A program made the translations under genes and the position numbers. Positions 1 through 8,627 of a stretch of DNA of 64,000 bases are shown in pieces. The notes below the pieces were generated by a model, which worked only from the letters and a program-made list of their open reading frames with translations, had not been told where the DNA came from and searched no databases. Origin of the DNA: Psychrobacillus sp. FSL H8-0483 (GTDB lineage Bacteria; Bacillota; Bacilli; Bacillales_A; Planococcaceae); contig NZ_CP152052.1 in assembly GCF_038637725.1 (NCBI RefSeq), positions 4,037,001-4,101,000 of the forward strand, written 5' to 3'. The stretch's first letter is position 1. Each line of letters starts with the position of its first letter.

Positions 1-679
1 GTGGCTTCCCTGCTTCTAAACCAAAGCCATTGACAATATTCACAACACCTGGTGGTAATAAGTCACCAATTAACTCCATAAGTACTAATATAGATGCTGG
101 TGTCTGTTCGGCTGGCTTTAACACAACGCAGTTACCTGCTGCAAGAGCAGGAGCCAGTTTCCAAACGGCCATAAGAATTGGGAAGTTCCAAGGGATGATT
201 TGCCCTACAACACCTAGTGGCTCATGGAAATGATATGCAACCGTGTCGTTATCAATCTGACTAAGCCCGCCTTCTTGTGCTCGTATAGCACCTGCAAAAT
301 AGCGGAAGTGATCAATAGCGAGTGGTAAATCCGCATTTAATGTTTCGCGAACGGCTTTCCCGTTATCCCATGTTTCTGCTATTGCAAGCACTTCTAAATT
401 TTCTTCTATACGATTTGCGATTTTATTTAATATATTTGACCTTTCAGCTACTGAAGTTTTGCCCCATGCATCTTTCGCAGCATGTGCTGCATCTAAAGCA
501 AGCTCAATGTCTTCTGCAGTTGAACTTGCAACCTGTGTAAATACTTTTCCTGTTACTGGTGTAACGTTTTCAAAATATTGACCATTTACCGGGGGTGTCC
601 ACTCGCCATTAATATAGTTTTCATACTTGTCCTTAAACGAAACCTTCGAGCCTTCTGTATTAGGAAATGCATAAACCAT
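1..679 (-). CDS. Aldehyde dehydrogenase, N-terminal part (runs off the window)
   Basis: Reading leftward from an ATG at 679 the frame stays open to the window edge, giving about 226 residues. The protein has the aldehyde dehydrogenase N-terminus: YINGEW, then [41 protein letters not shown] and [21 protein letters not shown], the NAD-binding Rossmann part of the family. The catalytic Cys and Glu lie beyond the edge. The start has a strong ribosome binding site (GGGGAGGAA). Members of this family oxidise aldehydes (often acetaldehyde) to acids with NAD+. A cre-like site about 60 nt upstream suggests CcpA control. The exact substrate cannot be told from this part. Confidence 0.93.
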   Translation of the reverse strand, partial: MVYAFPNTEGSKVSFKDKYENYINGEWTPPVNGQYFENVTPVTGKVFTQVASSTAEDIELALDAAHAAKDAWGKTSVAERSNILNKIANRIEENLEVLAIAETWDNGKAVRETLNADLPLAIDHFRYFAGAIRAQEGGLSQIDNDTVAYHFHEPLGVVGQIIPWNFPILMAVWKLAPALAAGNCVVLKPAEQTPASILVLMELIGDLLPPGVVNIVNGFGLEAGKP

Positions 680-740
680 TCTAAAATTCCTCCCCTTGGA
701 TCTTTTTACGCGCATTCTAAATCTTATGCAAACAAGCATT

Positions 741-757
741 TATGTATGCGCTTACAA
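741..757 (-). promoter_or_regulatory. cre-like site (CcpA) upstream of the aldehyde dehydrogenase
   Basis: On the minus strand the 17-nt site reads TTGTAAGCGCATACATA, which fits the catabolite-responsive consensus WTGNAARCGNWWWCAW at every fixed position. It lies about 62 nt upstream of the aldehyde dehydrogenase start codon. Carbon catabolite repression is inferred from this match only. Confidence 0.6.
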
Positions 758-882
758 AACTACTTAAATAAAAATAGTCTTATATTAATATTTACATAAT
801 TTATGAAAAATTTCAATTATTCTAACTATATTTTAAAAAATGACTTGAGTACACTTAATGCACCCAAATCATTTAGAAAAAG

Positions 883-1920
883 CTATTTACTTGTCTCTCT
901 TCTTACAATAGGAACAACTTCATTAGCGAAAAGTTCAAGTCCTTTTGCAACATCACTAAATGATTGTCCACCAATATCCATTTGTGCAATAAAACGTTGG
1001 TGTCCAAATAGCTCATGTTGTTGAAGAATTTTTTCAGTAATTTGCTGTGGACTACCTACAAATAGCGCAGTTTCTGGACTTGCCATATGTTCAAAATCGG
1101 AACGAGACATTCTTGTTTCCATTCCTCTTTGTTTATTTACGTAAGCCCAATAATTTGAGTAATATGGATAAAACTCGTCTTTTGCTTGTTGTGTATCTTT
1201 GGCGATATATGTGTGACCCGTTACTGCAACACGTAAACTATCACGAGAATGACCTGCTTCTATTGCAGCCTGATAATATAAATCTACAAGTGGTTTAAAA
1301 TGCATTGGATTTCCACCAAGTATAGCTAAAGCCAATCCTGTTCCAAGTCTCCCAGCTCTAGCTGCGCTTTCAGGAGTACCACCGACACCAATCCAAATAG
1401 GAAGCTCCTCTTGAATCGGCCTAGGAGAGATCATTGCATTTTTAAGGTTAGAACGAAATTTCCCTTGCCATGTTACTATTTCTTCCCTGTTCAATTGTTG
1501 GAGCAATTTTATATTTTCTTCAAATAAAGCATCGTAATCGCTCAAGTCATACCCGAAAAGGGGAAAAGACTCCACAAATGCTCCTCGTCCAGCTATTATT
1601 TCAGCTCTTCCATTAGAAATTTGATCTAATGTAGCAAAATCCTCAAACAAGCGAACAGGATCCAATGTACTTAAAACAGACGTTGTACTCGTTAGTTTGA
1701 TGCGCTCTGTTACTTGGGCAATGGCAGAAAGAACAATTGCCGGGGAAGATGTAGCGTAATCTAGTCTATGATGTTCTCCAATTCCGAAAATATCAAGACC
1801 CGCATCATCAGCCAATTTCCCTAGTTCTATTATTTCTCTTAAACGCTGCGATGTACTAATTGTTTCTCCAGTATGCGGATTAGGACCTAAATCGCCTAAT
1901 GTGTAAATTCCAATTTCCAT
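883..1920 (-). CDS. LLM-class flavin-dependent oxidoreductase (luciferase-like)
   Basis: 345 residues with a luciferase-like (beta/alpha)8 fold: GEHHRLDYATSSPAIVLSAI near residue 48, a LDPVRLFEDFATLDQISNGR block, the AGRGAFVESFPLFG segment and PIWIGVGGTPESAARAGRLG in the C-terminal half. Such enzymes use reduced flavin (FMNH2 or F420-type) and usually O2; the substrate here is unknown. The gene starts 3 nt after the stop of the upstream NAD(P)-binding protein gene, with GCGGAG as ribosome binding site, so the two are co-transcribed and both probably answer to the Rrf2-type regulator upstream. Confidence 0.9.
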   Translation of the reverse strand: MEIGIYTLGDLGPNPHTGETISTSQRLREIIELGKLADDAGLDIFGIGEHHRLDYATSSPAIVLSAIAQVTERIKLTSTTSVLSTLDPVRLFEDFATLDQISNGRAEIIAGRGAFVESFPLFGYDLSDYDALFEENIKLLQQLNREEIVTWQGKFRSNLKNAMISPRPIQEELPIWIGVGGTPESAARAGRLGTGLALAILGGNPMHFKPLVDLYYQAAIEAGHSRDSLRVAVTGHTYIAKDTQQAKDEFYPYYSNYWAYVNKQRGMETRMSRSDFEHMASPETALFVGSPQQITEKILQQHELFGHQRFIAQMDIGGQSFSDVAKGLELFANEVVPIVRRETSK

Positions 1921-1923
1921 TGT

Positions 1924-2562
1924 TTACTCCGCTTCTGAAACAACTGAAAAACGTTCATTGATATGCTTAGGATTTTCAATTTCATCTACAATGGCAATTG
2001 CGTAATCTGCATAACTGATATAGCTTTCACCTTTTGAGTTTAAAATTAGATTATCTTTACCTAATTGGTATGACCCTGTTCTTTTACCTTCCGGATCAAA
2101 GTGGCCAGCAGGGCTAACAAATGTCCATTTAATATCAGCTGTTTCTTGTAATTCTTTTAAGTTTCTTCCTTGACCTGTTGCTGTTGGTTTAAAAATGTCT
2201 GGAAAATCAGGTGTATCGACTATACGAATTGTTTTCGCTTCATCCACATATAAACTTCCTGCGCCACCTACAACAATTGCTCTTGTATCTGTTCCTTTAA
2301 TCGCTTCAATTAAAGCATGCCCAGCATCTACATGTGCTTGCTCTTCACCAAGAGGAGCACCAAAAGCATTTACGACTACGTCAAACTGTTTTACATCATC
2401 TGATGAAAGATCGAATATGCTTTTTTCTAAAACTTGAACATTGCGATCATTCAATTTCGAAGCATCTCTTACAATTGCAGTTACTTCATGCCCTCTGTCT
2501 GCTGCCTCTTTAAAAATTATATTTCCTGCTTTACCTGTTGCTCCAATTACGCCTATTCTCAT
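1924..2562 (-). CDS. NAD(P)H-binding atypical SDR protein (YwnB-like)
   Basis: 212 residues starting with the dinucleotide-binding loop GVIGATGKAGN (residues 4-14) followed by the NAD(P)-binding NmrA-like/atypical SDR pattern (VTAIVRDASKL, VVNAFGAP, AIVVGGAGSLYVDE). There is no YxxxK pair in the usual place, as is common in this group, so it may be a reductase or a redox sensor. AGGAGGAAA precedes the ATG. It is first gene of a two-gene unit with the luciferase-like oxidoreductase, and its promoter region holds a palindrome matching the one upstream of the neighbouring Rrf2 gene. In Bacillus subtilis, an Rrf2 gene (ywnA) and this kind of protein (ywnB) are neighbours too. Confidence 0.88.
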   Translation of the reverse strand: MRIGVIGATGKAGNIIFKEAADRGHEVTAIVRDASKLNDRNVQVLEKSIFDLSSDDVKQFDVVVNAFGAPLGEEQAHVDAGHALIEAIKGTDTRAIVVGGAGSLYVDEAKTIRIVDTPDFPDIFKPTATGQGRNLKELQETADIKWTFVSPAGHFDPEGKRTGSYQLGKDNLILNSKGESYISYADYAIAIVDEIENPKHINERFSVVSEAE

Positions 2563-2596
2563 TATTATTTCCTCCTATTTATTCTAAATTATATTT

Positions 2597-2619
2597 GTTG
2601 TAATCAATTTGGTTACAAC
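2597..2619. promoter_or_regulatory. Palindromic operator upstream of the SDR/LLM unit
   Basis: Inverted repeat GTTGTAA-N9-TTACAAC, perfect in both 7-nt arms. It lies between the Rrf2 gene and the SDR start codon (2562), about 35-57 nt upstream. It has the same arm-spacer-arm layout as the site at 3087-3109, so both are read as binding sites for the Rrf2 protein encoded between them. Confidence 0.6.
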
Positions 2620-2642
2620 TATATCAAAAAAATTGAATATAC

Positions 2643-3071
2643 CTACCCAATTTTTTGATTTAATACATGAACAAGTTCTTCCATCGTAACTTCTTTTAAT
2701 ACCGCTTCCATTGCATCTTGTGCACGGAATAAGATTAATTCAAGTACACCTTGAATATTGGCACCGATAGGACAATTAGGATTTGGATTTTCATGCATTT
2801 GAAAAAGCTCTCCTGCATCCATTACTTCTACCGCACGATACACATCTAATAATGTTATTTCATGTAAAGGCATTATAAGAGTTGCTCCACCTAGACCACG
2901 ACGAATCTCTATGATCCCAGCATTTTTTAGTTTACCCATTACTCTTCGAATTACTACCGGATTTGTATTAACACTTTCTGCAATCCACTCAGATGTACAA
3001 ATGACATTTCTATCTAAATTTATTAAAGAAAGTATATGAACTGCCACTGTAAATCGACTACTGATTTTCAT
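2643..3071 (-). CDS. Rrf2-family transcriptional regulator (YwnA-like)
   Basis: 142 residues with the Rrf2 winged helix: MKISSRFTVAVHILSLI at the N-terminus, the recognition region NPVVIRRVMGKLKNAGI (about 37-53) and the wing RRGLGGATL. It lacks the cluster of three closely spaced cysteines that binds Fe-S in IscR/NsrR; only Cys25 and one Cys in NPNCPIG near residue 100 are present, as in the YwnA subgroup, so thiol sensing is possible but unproven. The ribosome binding site GAAGGTGATAAG precedes the ATG. Matching palindromes upstream of this gene and of the SDR gene suggest that it represses itself and the SDR/LLM unit. Confidence 0.9.
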   Translation of the reverse strand: MKISSRFTVAVHILSLINLDRNVICTSEWIAESVNTNPVVIRRVMGKLKNAGIIEIRRGLGGATLIMPLHEITLLDVYRAVEVMDAGELFQMHENPNPNCPIGANIQGVLELILFRAQDAMEAVLKEVTMEELVHVLNQKIG

Positions 3072-3086
3072 GTCTTATCACCTTCC

Positions 3087-3109
3087 GATGTAACCATCAT
3101 AATTACATC
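3087..3109. promoter_or_regulatory. Palindromic operator upstream of the Rrf2 gene
   Basis: Inverted repeat GATGTAA-N9-TTACATC, perfect in both 7-nt arms, 16 nt upstream of the Rrf2 start codon. It shares the core TGTAA-N9-TTACA with the site at 2597-2619. Autoregulation is inferred. Confidence 0.6.
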
Positions 3110-3320
3110 CATTATTTTTGTCAATAAAAAAGATTGCATGATTTACAATACTTATTAAGACTTCGTAATAATCCTATCATATTAAGTAAATTATTACGTT
3201 TAGATAACAGATATCATCAAATTCTCCTACTTTTTTAAAATCCCAAGCTTTCTTCTTTGATTATTTAGAATTATTCTATAAAATAATAAATAGATTAATT
3301 TAGAAAAGAGGAGATTTCTA

Positions 3321-4217
3321 TTGAGTGACATAGCGAACGAACTTAAATCTGTCAAAACCCCACATAAGAGAACCCCCAAAAAAACAGTGGTAGCACGTAC
3401 TTTTACGATTGCCCTAGGCGCAATTTTAATGGCCATCGGTTTAGAACTATTTTTAGTACCAAACCTAATTCTTGATGGCGGTGTTGTTGGGGCCTCCATT
3501 ATCATCTCTCACTTAACAGGCCTCCCTCTTGGAGTTTTTATTTTCATCCTTAACATTCCTTTCTTTTTCCTAGGGTATAAGCAAATAGGGAAAACCTTCG
3601 CACTCTCTACACTCTTTGGTATTACTGTTCTATCTATCTTTACGTCACTTTTACATAATATTGATGCGTTTACTTCCGACTTATTACTTTCTACTGTATT
3701 TGGTGGTGTAACTCTTGGTATGGGAGTGGGTCTTGTTATTCGTAATGGCGGATCTTTGGATGGCTCTGAAATATTGGCTATCTTATTTAACAAAGCTCTA
3801 CCTTTTTCTGTTGGTGAAATTATTATGATTATTAACTTAGTAATATTTTCTGTTGCCGGTTTTGTATTTACATGGGAACAAGCAATGTATTCATTTTTAG
3901 CATATTTTGTAGCCTTTAAAACAATCGATATCGTTATTCAAGGGCTGGATGAGTCTAAATCTGTCTTCATCATTAGTGATACTGTGGAAGATATTGGTGA
4001 TGCTATTATGGATCGCTTAGGACGTGGTGTAACGTATTTACATGGTGAAGGGGCTTATACAGGAGACAATAAAAAAGTTATCTTTACCGTTATTACACGA
4101 TTAGAAGAAGCTAAATTAAAATCCATTGTGGAAGAAATTGATGATAAAGCATTCTTAGCTGTAGGTAATGTCGCAGAGGTTCAAGGCGGTAGATTTAAGA
4201 AGAAAGATATACACTAA
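3321..4217 (+). CDS. YitT family membrane protein (DUF161/DUF2179)
   Basis: 298 residues: about six hydrophobic segments from residue 25 to 195 (for example IALGAILMAIGLELFLVPN and the conserved GGVVGASIIIS stretch), then the soluble C-terminal DUF2179 domain (SKSVFIISDTVEDIGDAI, GRGVTYLHGEGAYTGDNKKV). Family length and architecture are normal. The chosen start is TTG, because AGAGGAGAT lies 7 nt upstream and no ATG occurs earlier in frame. Members of this family are integral membrane proteins of unknown function. The gene stands alone and ends at a strong terminator. Confidence 0.92.
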   Translation: MSDIANELKSVKTPHKRTPKKTVVARTFTIALGAILMAIGLELFLVPNLILDGGVVGASIIISHLTGLPLGVFIFILNIPFFFLGYKQIGKTFALSTLFGITVLSIFTSLLHNIDAFTSDLLLSTVFGGVTLGMGVGLVIRNGGSLDGSEILAILFNKALPFSVGEIIMIINLVIFSVAGFVFTWEQAMYSFLAYFVAFKTIDIVIQGLDESKSVFIISDTVEDIGDAIMDRLGRGVTYLHGEGAYTGDNKKVIFTVITRLEEAKLKSIVEEIDDKAFLAVGNVAEVQGGRFKKKDIH

Positions 4218-4230
4218 TAACAGATATAAA

Positions 4231-4267
4231 AAACCGATTTCATCAAGTGATGAAATCGGTTTTTTTA
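4231..4267. terminator. Bidirectional intrinsic terminator
   Basis: Stem with arms 4231-4245 and 4248-4262 (CCGATTTCATCA core), followed on the plus strand by a T run and preceded by an A run. It lies between the convergent yitT-like and CoA-transferase genes and can serve both. Confidence 0.85.
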
Positions 4268-4273
4268 TAGGTT

Positions 4274-5788
4274 TTACAAAGATACCGTTACTTTCTCTAG
4301 CATGGTTCCATTATTCGCTAGATTTGTGTGGAATGAAAATGCCTTTTCCAAAACATGTGGTGTTTGCCCACCTCTAGTTAGCGCTTCTTCGTAATAATTT
4401 CGTAGTTGCTCCTTGTAAGAAGGGTGTACGCAGTTATTAATAATTAACTCTGCTCGTTCTCTAGGCGCTAAGCCTCGAAGATCGGCATAACCTTGCTCTG
4501 TTACGACTACATCCACATCATGCTCTGTATGGTCTACATGCGCCACGAAAGGAACAACACTAGAAATATTGCCGCCTTTTGCAATTGATTTTGTTACAAA
4601 AATGGCTACTCGTGCATTACGAGCGAAGTCACCAGAACCCCCAATACCATTCATCATCTTTGTTCCAGACACATGTGTAGAATTGACATTACCATAAATA
4701 TCGAATTCTAAAGCTGTATTAATAGATATTAATCCGAGTCGACGAATAATTTCTGGATGATTCGTAATCTCCTGTGGTCTTAAGATTAATTTATCGCGGT
4801 ATTTATCAAAGTCACCATATACTTGCTCCATTTTTTCTTCTGAAAGTGTAATAGAACATCCAGAAGCAAAGTTTACCTTTCCTGCGTCTATTAGCTCGAA
4901 AACAGAGTCTTGTAAAACCTCCGAGTAAACTTGTAAATCTTTAAACTCAGAGTCTATCATTCCATGTAATACAGCATTTGCCACAGAACCAATTCCCGCT
5001 TGTATAGGAGCGAGTTTTTCAGTCAATCTACCAACATTCACTTCTTCTCGAAGAAATGAAATTAAATGCTCTGCCATTTCCCCTGTTTCATGATCTGGAG
5101 GAATAATTGTGGAAGGAGAATCTGCTTGTTTTGTAAACACAATTCCCTTTATTTTATCTAGATCAAATGGAATACCAACAGTACCAATTCGATCATCTAC
5201 TTTTGTTAAAGGAATCGGTTCTCTCTTCCCTTGCTCTGCTGGCTCATACAAATCATGTAGCCCTTCTAACGACTCAGGGTGCTCCAAGTTTATTTCTACA
5301 ATAATATTTTTTGCTTGCGATACAAATGTTAAAGAGTTTCCAACAGATGTAGTTGGAATAATCATTCCATCTGCCGTAATTGAAACCGCTTCCACAATTG
5401 CGAAATCAATTGCAGGTAATGCGCCTGCTCGAATCATTTCTGCTGTTTGTGATAAATGCTGATCGACAAATAAGTGGTTAGCAGCATTAATATTTTTTCG
5501 CATGGTTGCATCTGCTTGGAATGGTAAACGCTTATTTATAATACCCGCTTCTGATAACACTTTATCTAGATCGGAACCTAAAGATGCTCCTGTAAATATA
5601 TTCACTTTAAAATGGTCTTTTTTCGCTCTTTCCACTAATGCAAATGGAACTGCTTTTGCGTCACCTGCACGTGTAAATCCGCTTAAACCTAAAGTCATTC
5701 CATCTTCAATCCAAGAAGCAGCCTTTTCTGCGCTAACAACAAAGCTATGTAAACTAGTATCTTTTATACGCCCAATATTCTTTTCCAT
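4274..5788 (-). CDS. Acetyl-CoA hydrolase/transferase family enzyme (succinyl-CoA:acetate CoA-transferase type)
   Basis: 504 residues, the normal length of the Cat1/AarC-type family. Landmarks: GLSGFTRAGDAKAVP (residues 34-48), SEVLQD at 289-294 whose Glu290 is in the position of the CoA-thioester-forming glutamate, EFDIYGNVNSTHVSG (361-375), and the glycine-rich GIGGSGDFARNA (381-392). Such enzymes exchange CoA between acetate and succinyl-CoA or, in some members, hydrolyse acetyl-CoA; the sequence does not settle which. The next gene upstream on the same strand is a LytTR regulator, separated by a terminator, and may control it. Confidence 0.9.
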   Translation of the reverse strand: MEKNIGRIKDTSLHSFVVSAEKAASWIEDGMTLGLSGFTRAGDAKAVPFALVERAKKDHFKVNIFTGASLGSDLDKVLSEAGIINKRLPFQADATMRKNINAANHLFVDQHLSQTAEMIRAGALPAIDFAIVEAVSITADGMIIPTTSVGNSLTFVSQAKNIIVEINLEHPESLEGLHDLYEPAEQGKREPIPLTKVDDRIGTVGIPFDLDKIKGIVFTKQADSPSTIIPPDHETGEMAEHLISFLREEVNVGRLTEKLAPIQAGIGSVANAVLHGMIDSEFKDLQVYSEVLQDSVFELIDAGKVNFASGCSITLSEEKMEQVYGDFDKYRDKLILRPQEITNHPEIIRRLGLISINTALEFDIYGNVNSTHVSGTKMMNGIGGSGDFARNARVAIFVTKSIAKGGNISSVVPFVAHVDHTEHDVDVVVTEQGYADLRGLAPRERAELIINNCVHPSYKEQLRNYYEEALTRGGQTPHVLEKAFSFHTNLANNGTMLEKVTVSL

Positions 5789-5892
5789 TTATTTCATCCC
5801 CCTTGAAAAAGTGCATTTAGATAATTTTATCGCGTTTTGTCACAATTTCGAAAAAACTTGATAAACTTACTTATTTTTTGAATGAAACAGAA

Positions 5893-5926
5893 AAAACAAA
5901 TGCTAAAACAGCATTTGTTTTTTATT
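5893..5926. terminator. Intrinsic terminator-like hairpin upstream of the CoA-transferase
   Basis: Perfect 12-bp arms AAAACAAATGCT (5893-5904) and AGCATTTGTTTT (5910-5921) with A/T runs on both sides. It can terminate leftward transcripts from the LytTR gene before the CoA-transferase gene. Confidence 0.7.
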
Positions 5927-5969
5927 ATATTTTTTTCCCCGTTATATTTATAATTGTAAATTTAAATAA

Positions 5970-6006
5970 CACTTGAATAGCGGGGAGTTTTCCCCTTATT
6001 CAAGTG
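5970..6006. other. Long stem-loop just after the LytTR gene
   Basis: Arms CACTTGAATA (5970-5979) and TATTCAAGTG (5997-6006) enclose a second GGGGA/TCCCC stem, so the hairpin is almost fully paired. It starts 8 nt past the LytTR stop codon. There is no clear T run, so it may be an mRNA-stabilising 3' structure rather than a terminator. Confidence 0.55.
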
Positions 6007-6013
6007 CCGTTTA

Positions 6014-6658
6014 TTAAAATCCTAATAACTTTCGAAAATAACTAGAATACGATTGGCTTACTGATATTTTTTCTTCATTATTCATCGCTAACACAAACGT
6101 AGAATGCGTATCAGGATAAATTTCTTTAATATGATGAACATTTACGATAAAAGAACGATGACAACGGATAAACAAATCCCTTGGAAGCCGATATTCAAAG
6201 TCTTGCAAGGAACTAGTATGGGTTCCAGAGAAAGATTTCGTTACAATATGTGTTTTACGATCTTTCGCTTCTAAATAAATAACATCAGAAAAAGGAATAG
6301 GAACCCAACCGTCTTGTGTTTTAATCGTTATTACAGATTTTCCATCGGTAAACGCAGGATGAATAGCTAATACACAGCCTTCTAACTCGCCATTATGCTG
6401 AAAAGGCACAGCCATTCCATGATAAGGGACACCAAACACCTCTCGATCAATAAATTCCGATACATTTTGCTTACTTTTCATGGCTTTATAAGCAAGTGTT
6501 CCTTCTTTTACTGGATCACCAGGAGATATTTTCAAATCAACTCGTTTACTTGACCGATAGTAAATGTATTTTTCCGTGTCAGAAACTGCTATAGATATTT
6601 CATCTGAAAACAATTCACCAATCACATCTAATAGCGCAACAATGGATAAGTCTTTCAT
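6014..6658 (-). CDS. LytTR-family transcriptional regulator with N-terminal PAS/GAF-like sensor
   Basis: 214 residues from the ATG at 6658. The C-terminal half is a LytTR DNA-binding domain (WVPIPFSDVIYLEAKDRKT, LFIRCHRSFIVNVHHIKEI). The N-terminal half (SIVALLDVIGELFSDEISIA, then GMAVPFQHNGELEGCVLAI) looks like a small-molecule sensing PAS/GAF-like domain and has no phospho-acceptor receiver, so it is a one-component regulator. The start is set at MKDLS: a GGGGG ribosome binding site precedes it, and it avoids a longer overlap with the upstream methyltransferase gene, which ends at 6684. The adjacent CoA-transferase gene is the likely target by position. Confidence 0.85.
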   Translation of the reverse strand: MKDLSIVALLDVIGELFSDEISIAVSDTEKYIYYRSSKRVDLKISPGDPVKEGTLAYKAMKSKQNVSEFIDREVFGVPYHGMAVPFQHNGELEGCVLAIHPAFTDGKSVITIKTQDGWVPIPFSDVIYLEAKDRKTHIVTKSFSGTHTSSLQDFEYRLPRDLFIRCHRSFIVNVHHIKEIYPDTHSTFVLAMNNEEKISVSQSYSSYFRKLLGF

Positions 6659-6683
6659 CCTTCGTTCCCCCTTCGCCCTTAAC

Positions 6684-7634
6684 TTACTCGCAAACAACTA
6701 CCTCACGCGTAAATTGTTGTTTTTTTGTAATACAGCGATCCTTGATCTGTAACCCTACGGACTCTAATCGGTCGTCCATTGATTCGATCGTTACAATAAC
6801 TACCTTTTTTGCAATTCTTCTCGCATGTTTTAAAATCGTAAATTGATCTTCCCACGACACATGTGTATATAAGTTATAAGGTAAATCTATAATTGCCACA
6901 TCATACGTCTCTATAATCTCTTCAATGGCGCTCTTCTTTACATCTCCTGTTAAACCAAAGTATGCAATATTTTCTCTAGAGCCATCGCAAACGAGTGGAT
7001 TAATATCTCTCCCTACAATATGGATACCCATGGATAACGCTTCTACCAGAACCGTTCCTATACCACAACAAGGATCAATTGCTCGAACACCCTCTGGATG
7101 AGGAACCGCAATATTTGCTACTGCACGTGCTACTCGGGTGCTAAGTGCAGTAGAATACTCCCGCGGCTTTTTTATATGTGCAAACCATACTGGCTCACTT
7201 TTTGTATACGTACCAAAATACCAACGACCTTCGTATGGAACTACTGCGTAAAGTTGGTTCGGATTATGTAAATCGAAATCTCCTTGCATTTCAGTCCCAA
7301 TAGCTCTTTCTATTTGAAGACGTTCGCTATTTTCAATTTTATCTTTTCCTTGTCGATCGTTAATCTTTAAAAAGATCACTTTATTTGTTTCATTTTCCGA
7401 TCCAAAAGCGGGAGCCTGTGCAACAATTTCCTCTACAGTGTCACCCTCTGCTAAAACTTCCACTCTACCTTTCATAAATGGACTTCTACTTGGATCAATT
7501 TTTATACTACTCTTTATAATTTTTACCTCTGTGTCTTTTCCAAAAAAAGAGCGCATCTCTAAGTGACATAGAGAGCGTTCTGCATCATTGTATGCAAATG
7601 TATAGATAAATGCCGGTTGGCGGCTATTATTCAT
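6684..7634 (-). CDS. Class I SAM-dependent RNA/DNA methyltransferase (TRM11/RlmL-like)
   Basis: 316 residues from ATG 7634, which has GGAGGG upstream (a TTG one codon earlier is an alternative). The C-terminal half holds motif I DPCCGIGTVLVEA (about 187-199) and the amino-methyltransferase motif DLPYN (about 250-254), a DPPY-type catalytic loop used to methylate exocyclic amino groups. The arrangement resembles tRNA guanine-N2 methyltransferases (Trm11, TrmG10), but a THUMP domain is not evident in the N-terminal half. It lies in a leftward pair with the LytTR gene, 25 nt apart. Substrate uncertain. Confidence 0.82.
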   Translation of the reverse strand: MNNSRQPAFIYTFAYNDAERSLCHLEMRSFFGKDTEVKIIKSSIKIDPSRSPFMKGRVEVLAEGDTVEEIVAQAPAFGSENETNKVIFLKINDRQGKDKIENSERLQIERAIGTEMQGDFDLHNPNQLYAVVPYEGRWYFGTYTKSEPVWFAHIKKPREYSTALSTRVARAVANIAVPHPEGVRAIDPCCGIGTVLVEALSMGIHIVGRDINPLVCDGSRENIAYFGLTGDVKKSAIEEIIETYDVAIIDLPYNLYTHVSWEDQFTILKHARRIAKKVVIVTIESMDDRLESVGLQIKDRCITKKQQFTREVVVCE

Positions 7635-7826
7635 CAATGTATTCCCTCCAATATTACTTCCATTATAACACGCTATATTTTCTAAGTCAGAACCAAGAAT
7701 TGAATAGGCATTCATCAGAAAAAATAGTATGACAGTAAGTTTCAGGAGAGCTAGAAATGACTTTCTACTGTTTTAATAACACGAAAAAGAAGCATATTTA
7801 CAGGTTTTTAACCGAACAACATCCTT

Positions 7827-8627
7827 TCATCGCAAATAATGATATATCTCTTCTCCGATATCAGATATGATTTGCTTGGATATTAAGTCATCTTCGTCCT
7901 TTGATAGAACAGTTACAACTAGTTTTCGTTGTCCAACGAAAAAGATGCCAACATCGTGGCGAGTACCCGGAATCCATCCTGTTTTATGAGCCAACTCCCA
8001 AGCAGTCATGCCATTATTGAAATTGGAGTATGGGGACGGTAGTTTTTCTGGTAAACAATCTTTTATTTGTTGCTTTTTCATCATACCAATCATTTGATCA
8101 CTAGCTTTTAAAGACACTAGACCCCCTGTAGCCATCTGTTTTAAAACCTTTGCAATATCATTCGCTGTAATTTGATTGAAGTCTTTTGGATTTGGATTAT
8201 TCATCATTAGCTTATGATAAATTGTACTCTTCTCCATCCCCTCTTTTTTCATCGACTGTACAATGTTATCCACTCCAACAAGATCAATCAGTATATTCGT
8301 TGCAGTGTTATCACTTTGGATAATCATCAGCATAATAATGTCTTGAATGGATAGAGACGTTCCCGGGGTCAAGTGTTGAAGAACACCAGAACCACCTACG
8401 AAGCCGTCTTGCTTTAGAATAATTGGATCAGTTAACGCTAATTCCCCGTGTTCAACAGCGGAGAAAACTGCAACCATTATAGGTACTTTAATAACACTTG
8501 CTGCGTAAAAGAGTTCATCTCCATTTAACTCCCACTTCTGCCCTAAATCCAAATCTTCCAAAACGATTCCCCATGTACCTTTTGATTGTTCAATCAAACC
8601 CTCGATTCTACTTACAAGTGTTTTCAC
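7827..8627 (-). CDS. Class A beta-lactamase-fold serine hydrolase (probably cytoplasmic)
   Basis: 266 residues with the three signature motifs of class A serine beta-lactamases: S44-V-I-K47, S105-D-N107 and K215-T-G217. There is no signal peptide or lipobox, which a secreted penicillinase needs, and the omega loop (residues about 128-147, YHKLMMNNPNPKDF) lacks the usual ExxLN. It therefore looks like one of the many uncharacterised beta-lactamase-like hydrolases of Bacillales rather than a resistance determinant. It stands alone; a gap with repeats follows on the upstream side. Confidence 0.85.
   Translation of the reverse strand: MKTLVSRIEGLIEQSKGTWGIVLEDLDLGQKWELNGDELFYAASVIKVPIMVAVFSAVEHGELALTDPIILKQDGFVGGSGVLQHLTPGTSLSIQDIIMLMIIQSDNTATNILIDLVGVDNIVQSMKKEGMEKSTIYHKLMMNNPNPKDFNQITANDIAKVLKQMATGGLVSLKASDQMIGMMKKQQIKDCLPEKLPSPYSNFNNGMTAWELAHKTGWIPGTRHDVGIFFVGQRKLVVTVLSKDEDDLISKQIISDIGEEIYHYLR

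Noticed and set aside
7827..8627. Beta-lactamase resistance gene
   Set aside because: Motifs match the fold, but there is no signal peptide and the ExxLN omega-loop motif is missing.
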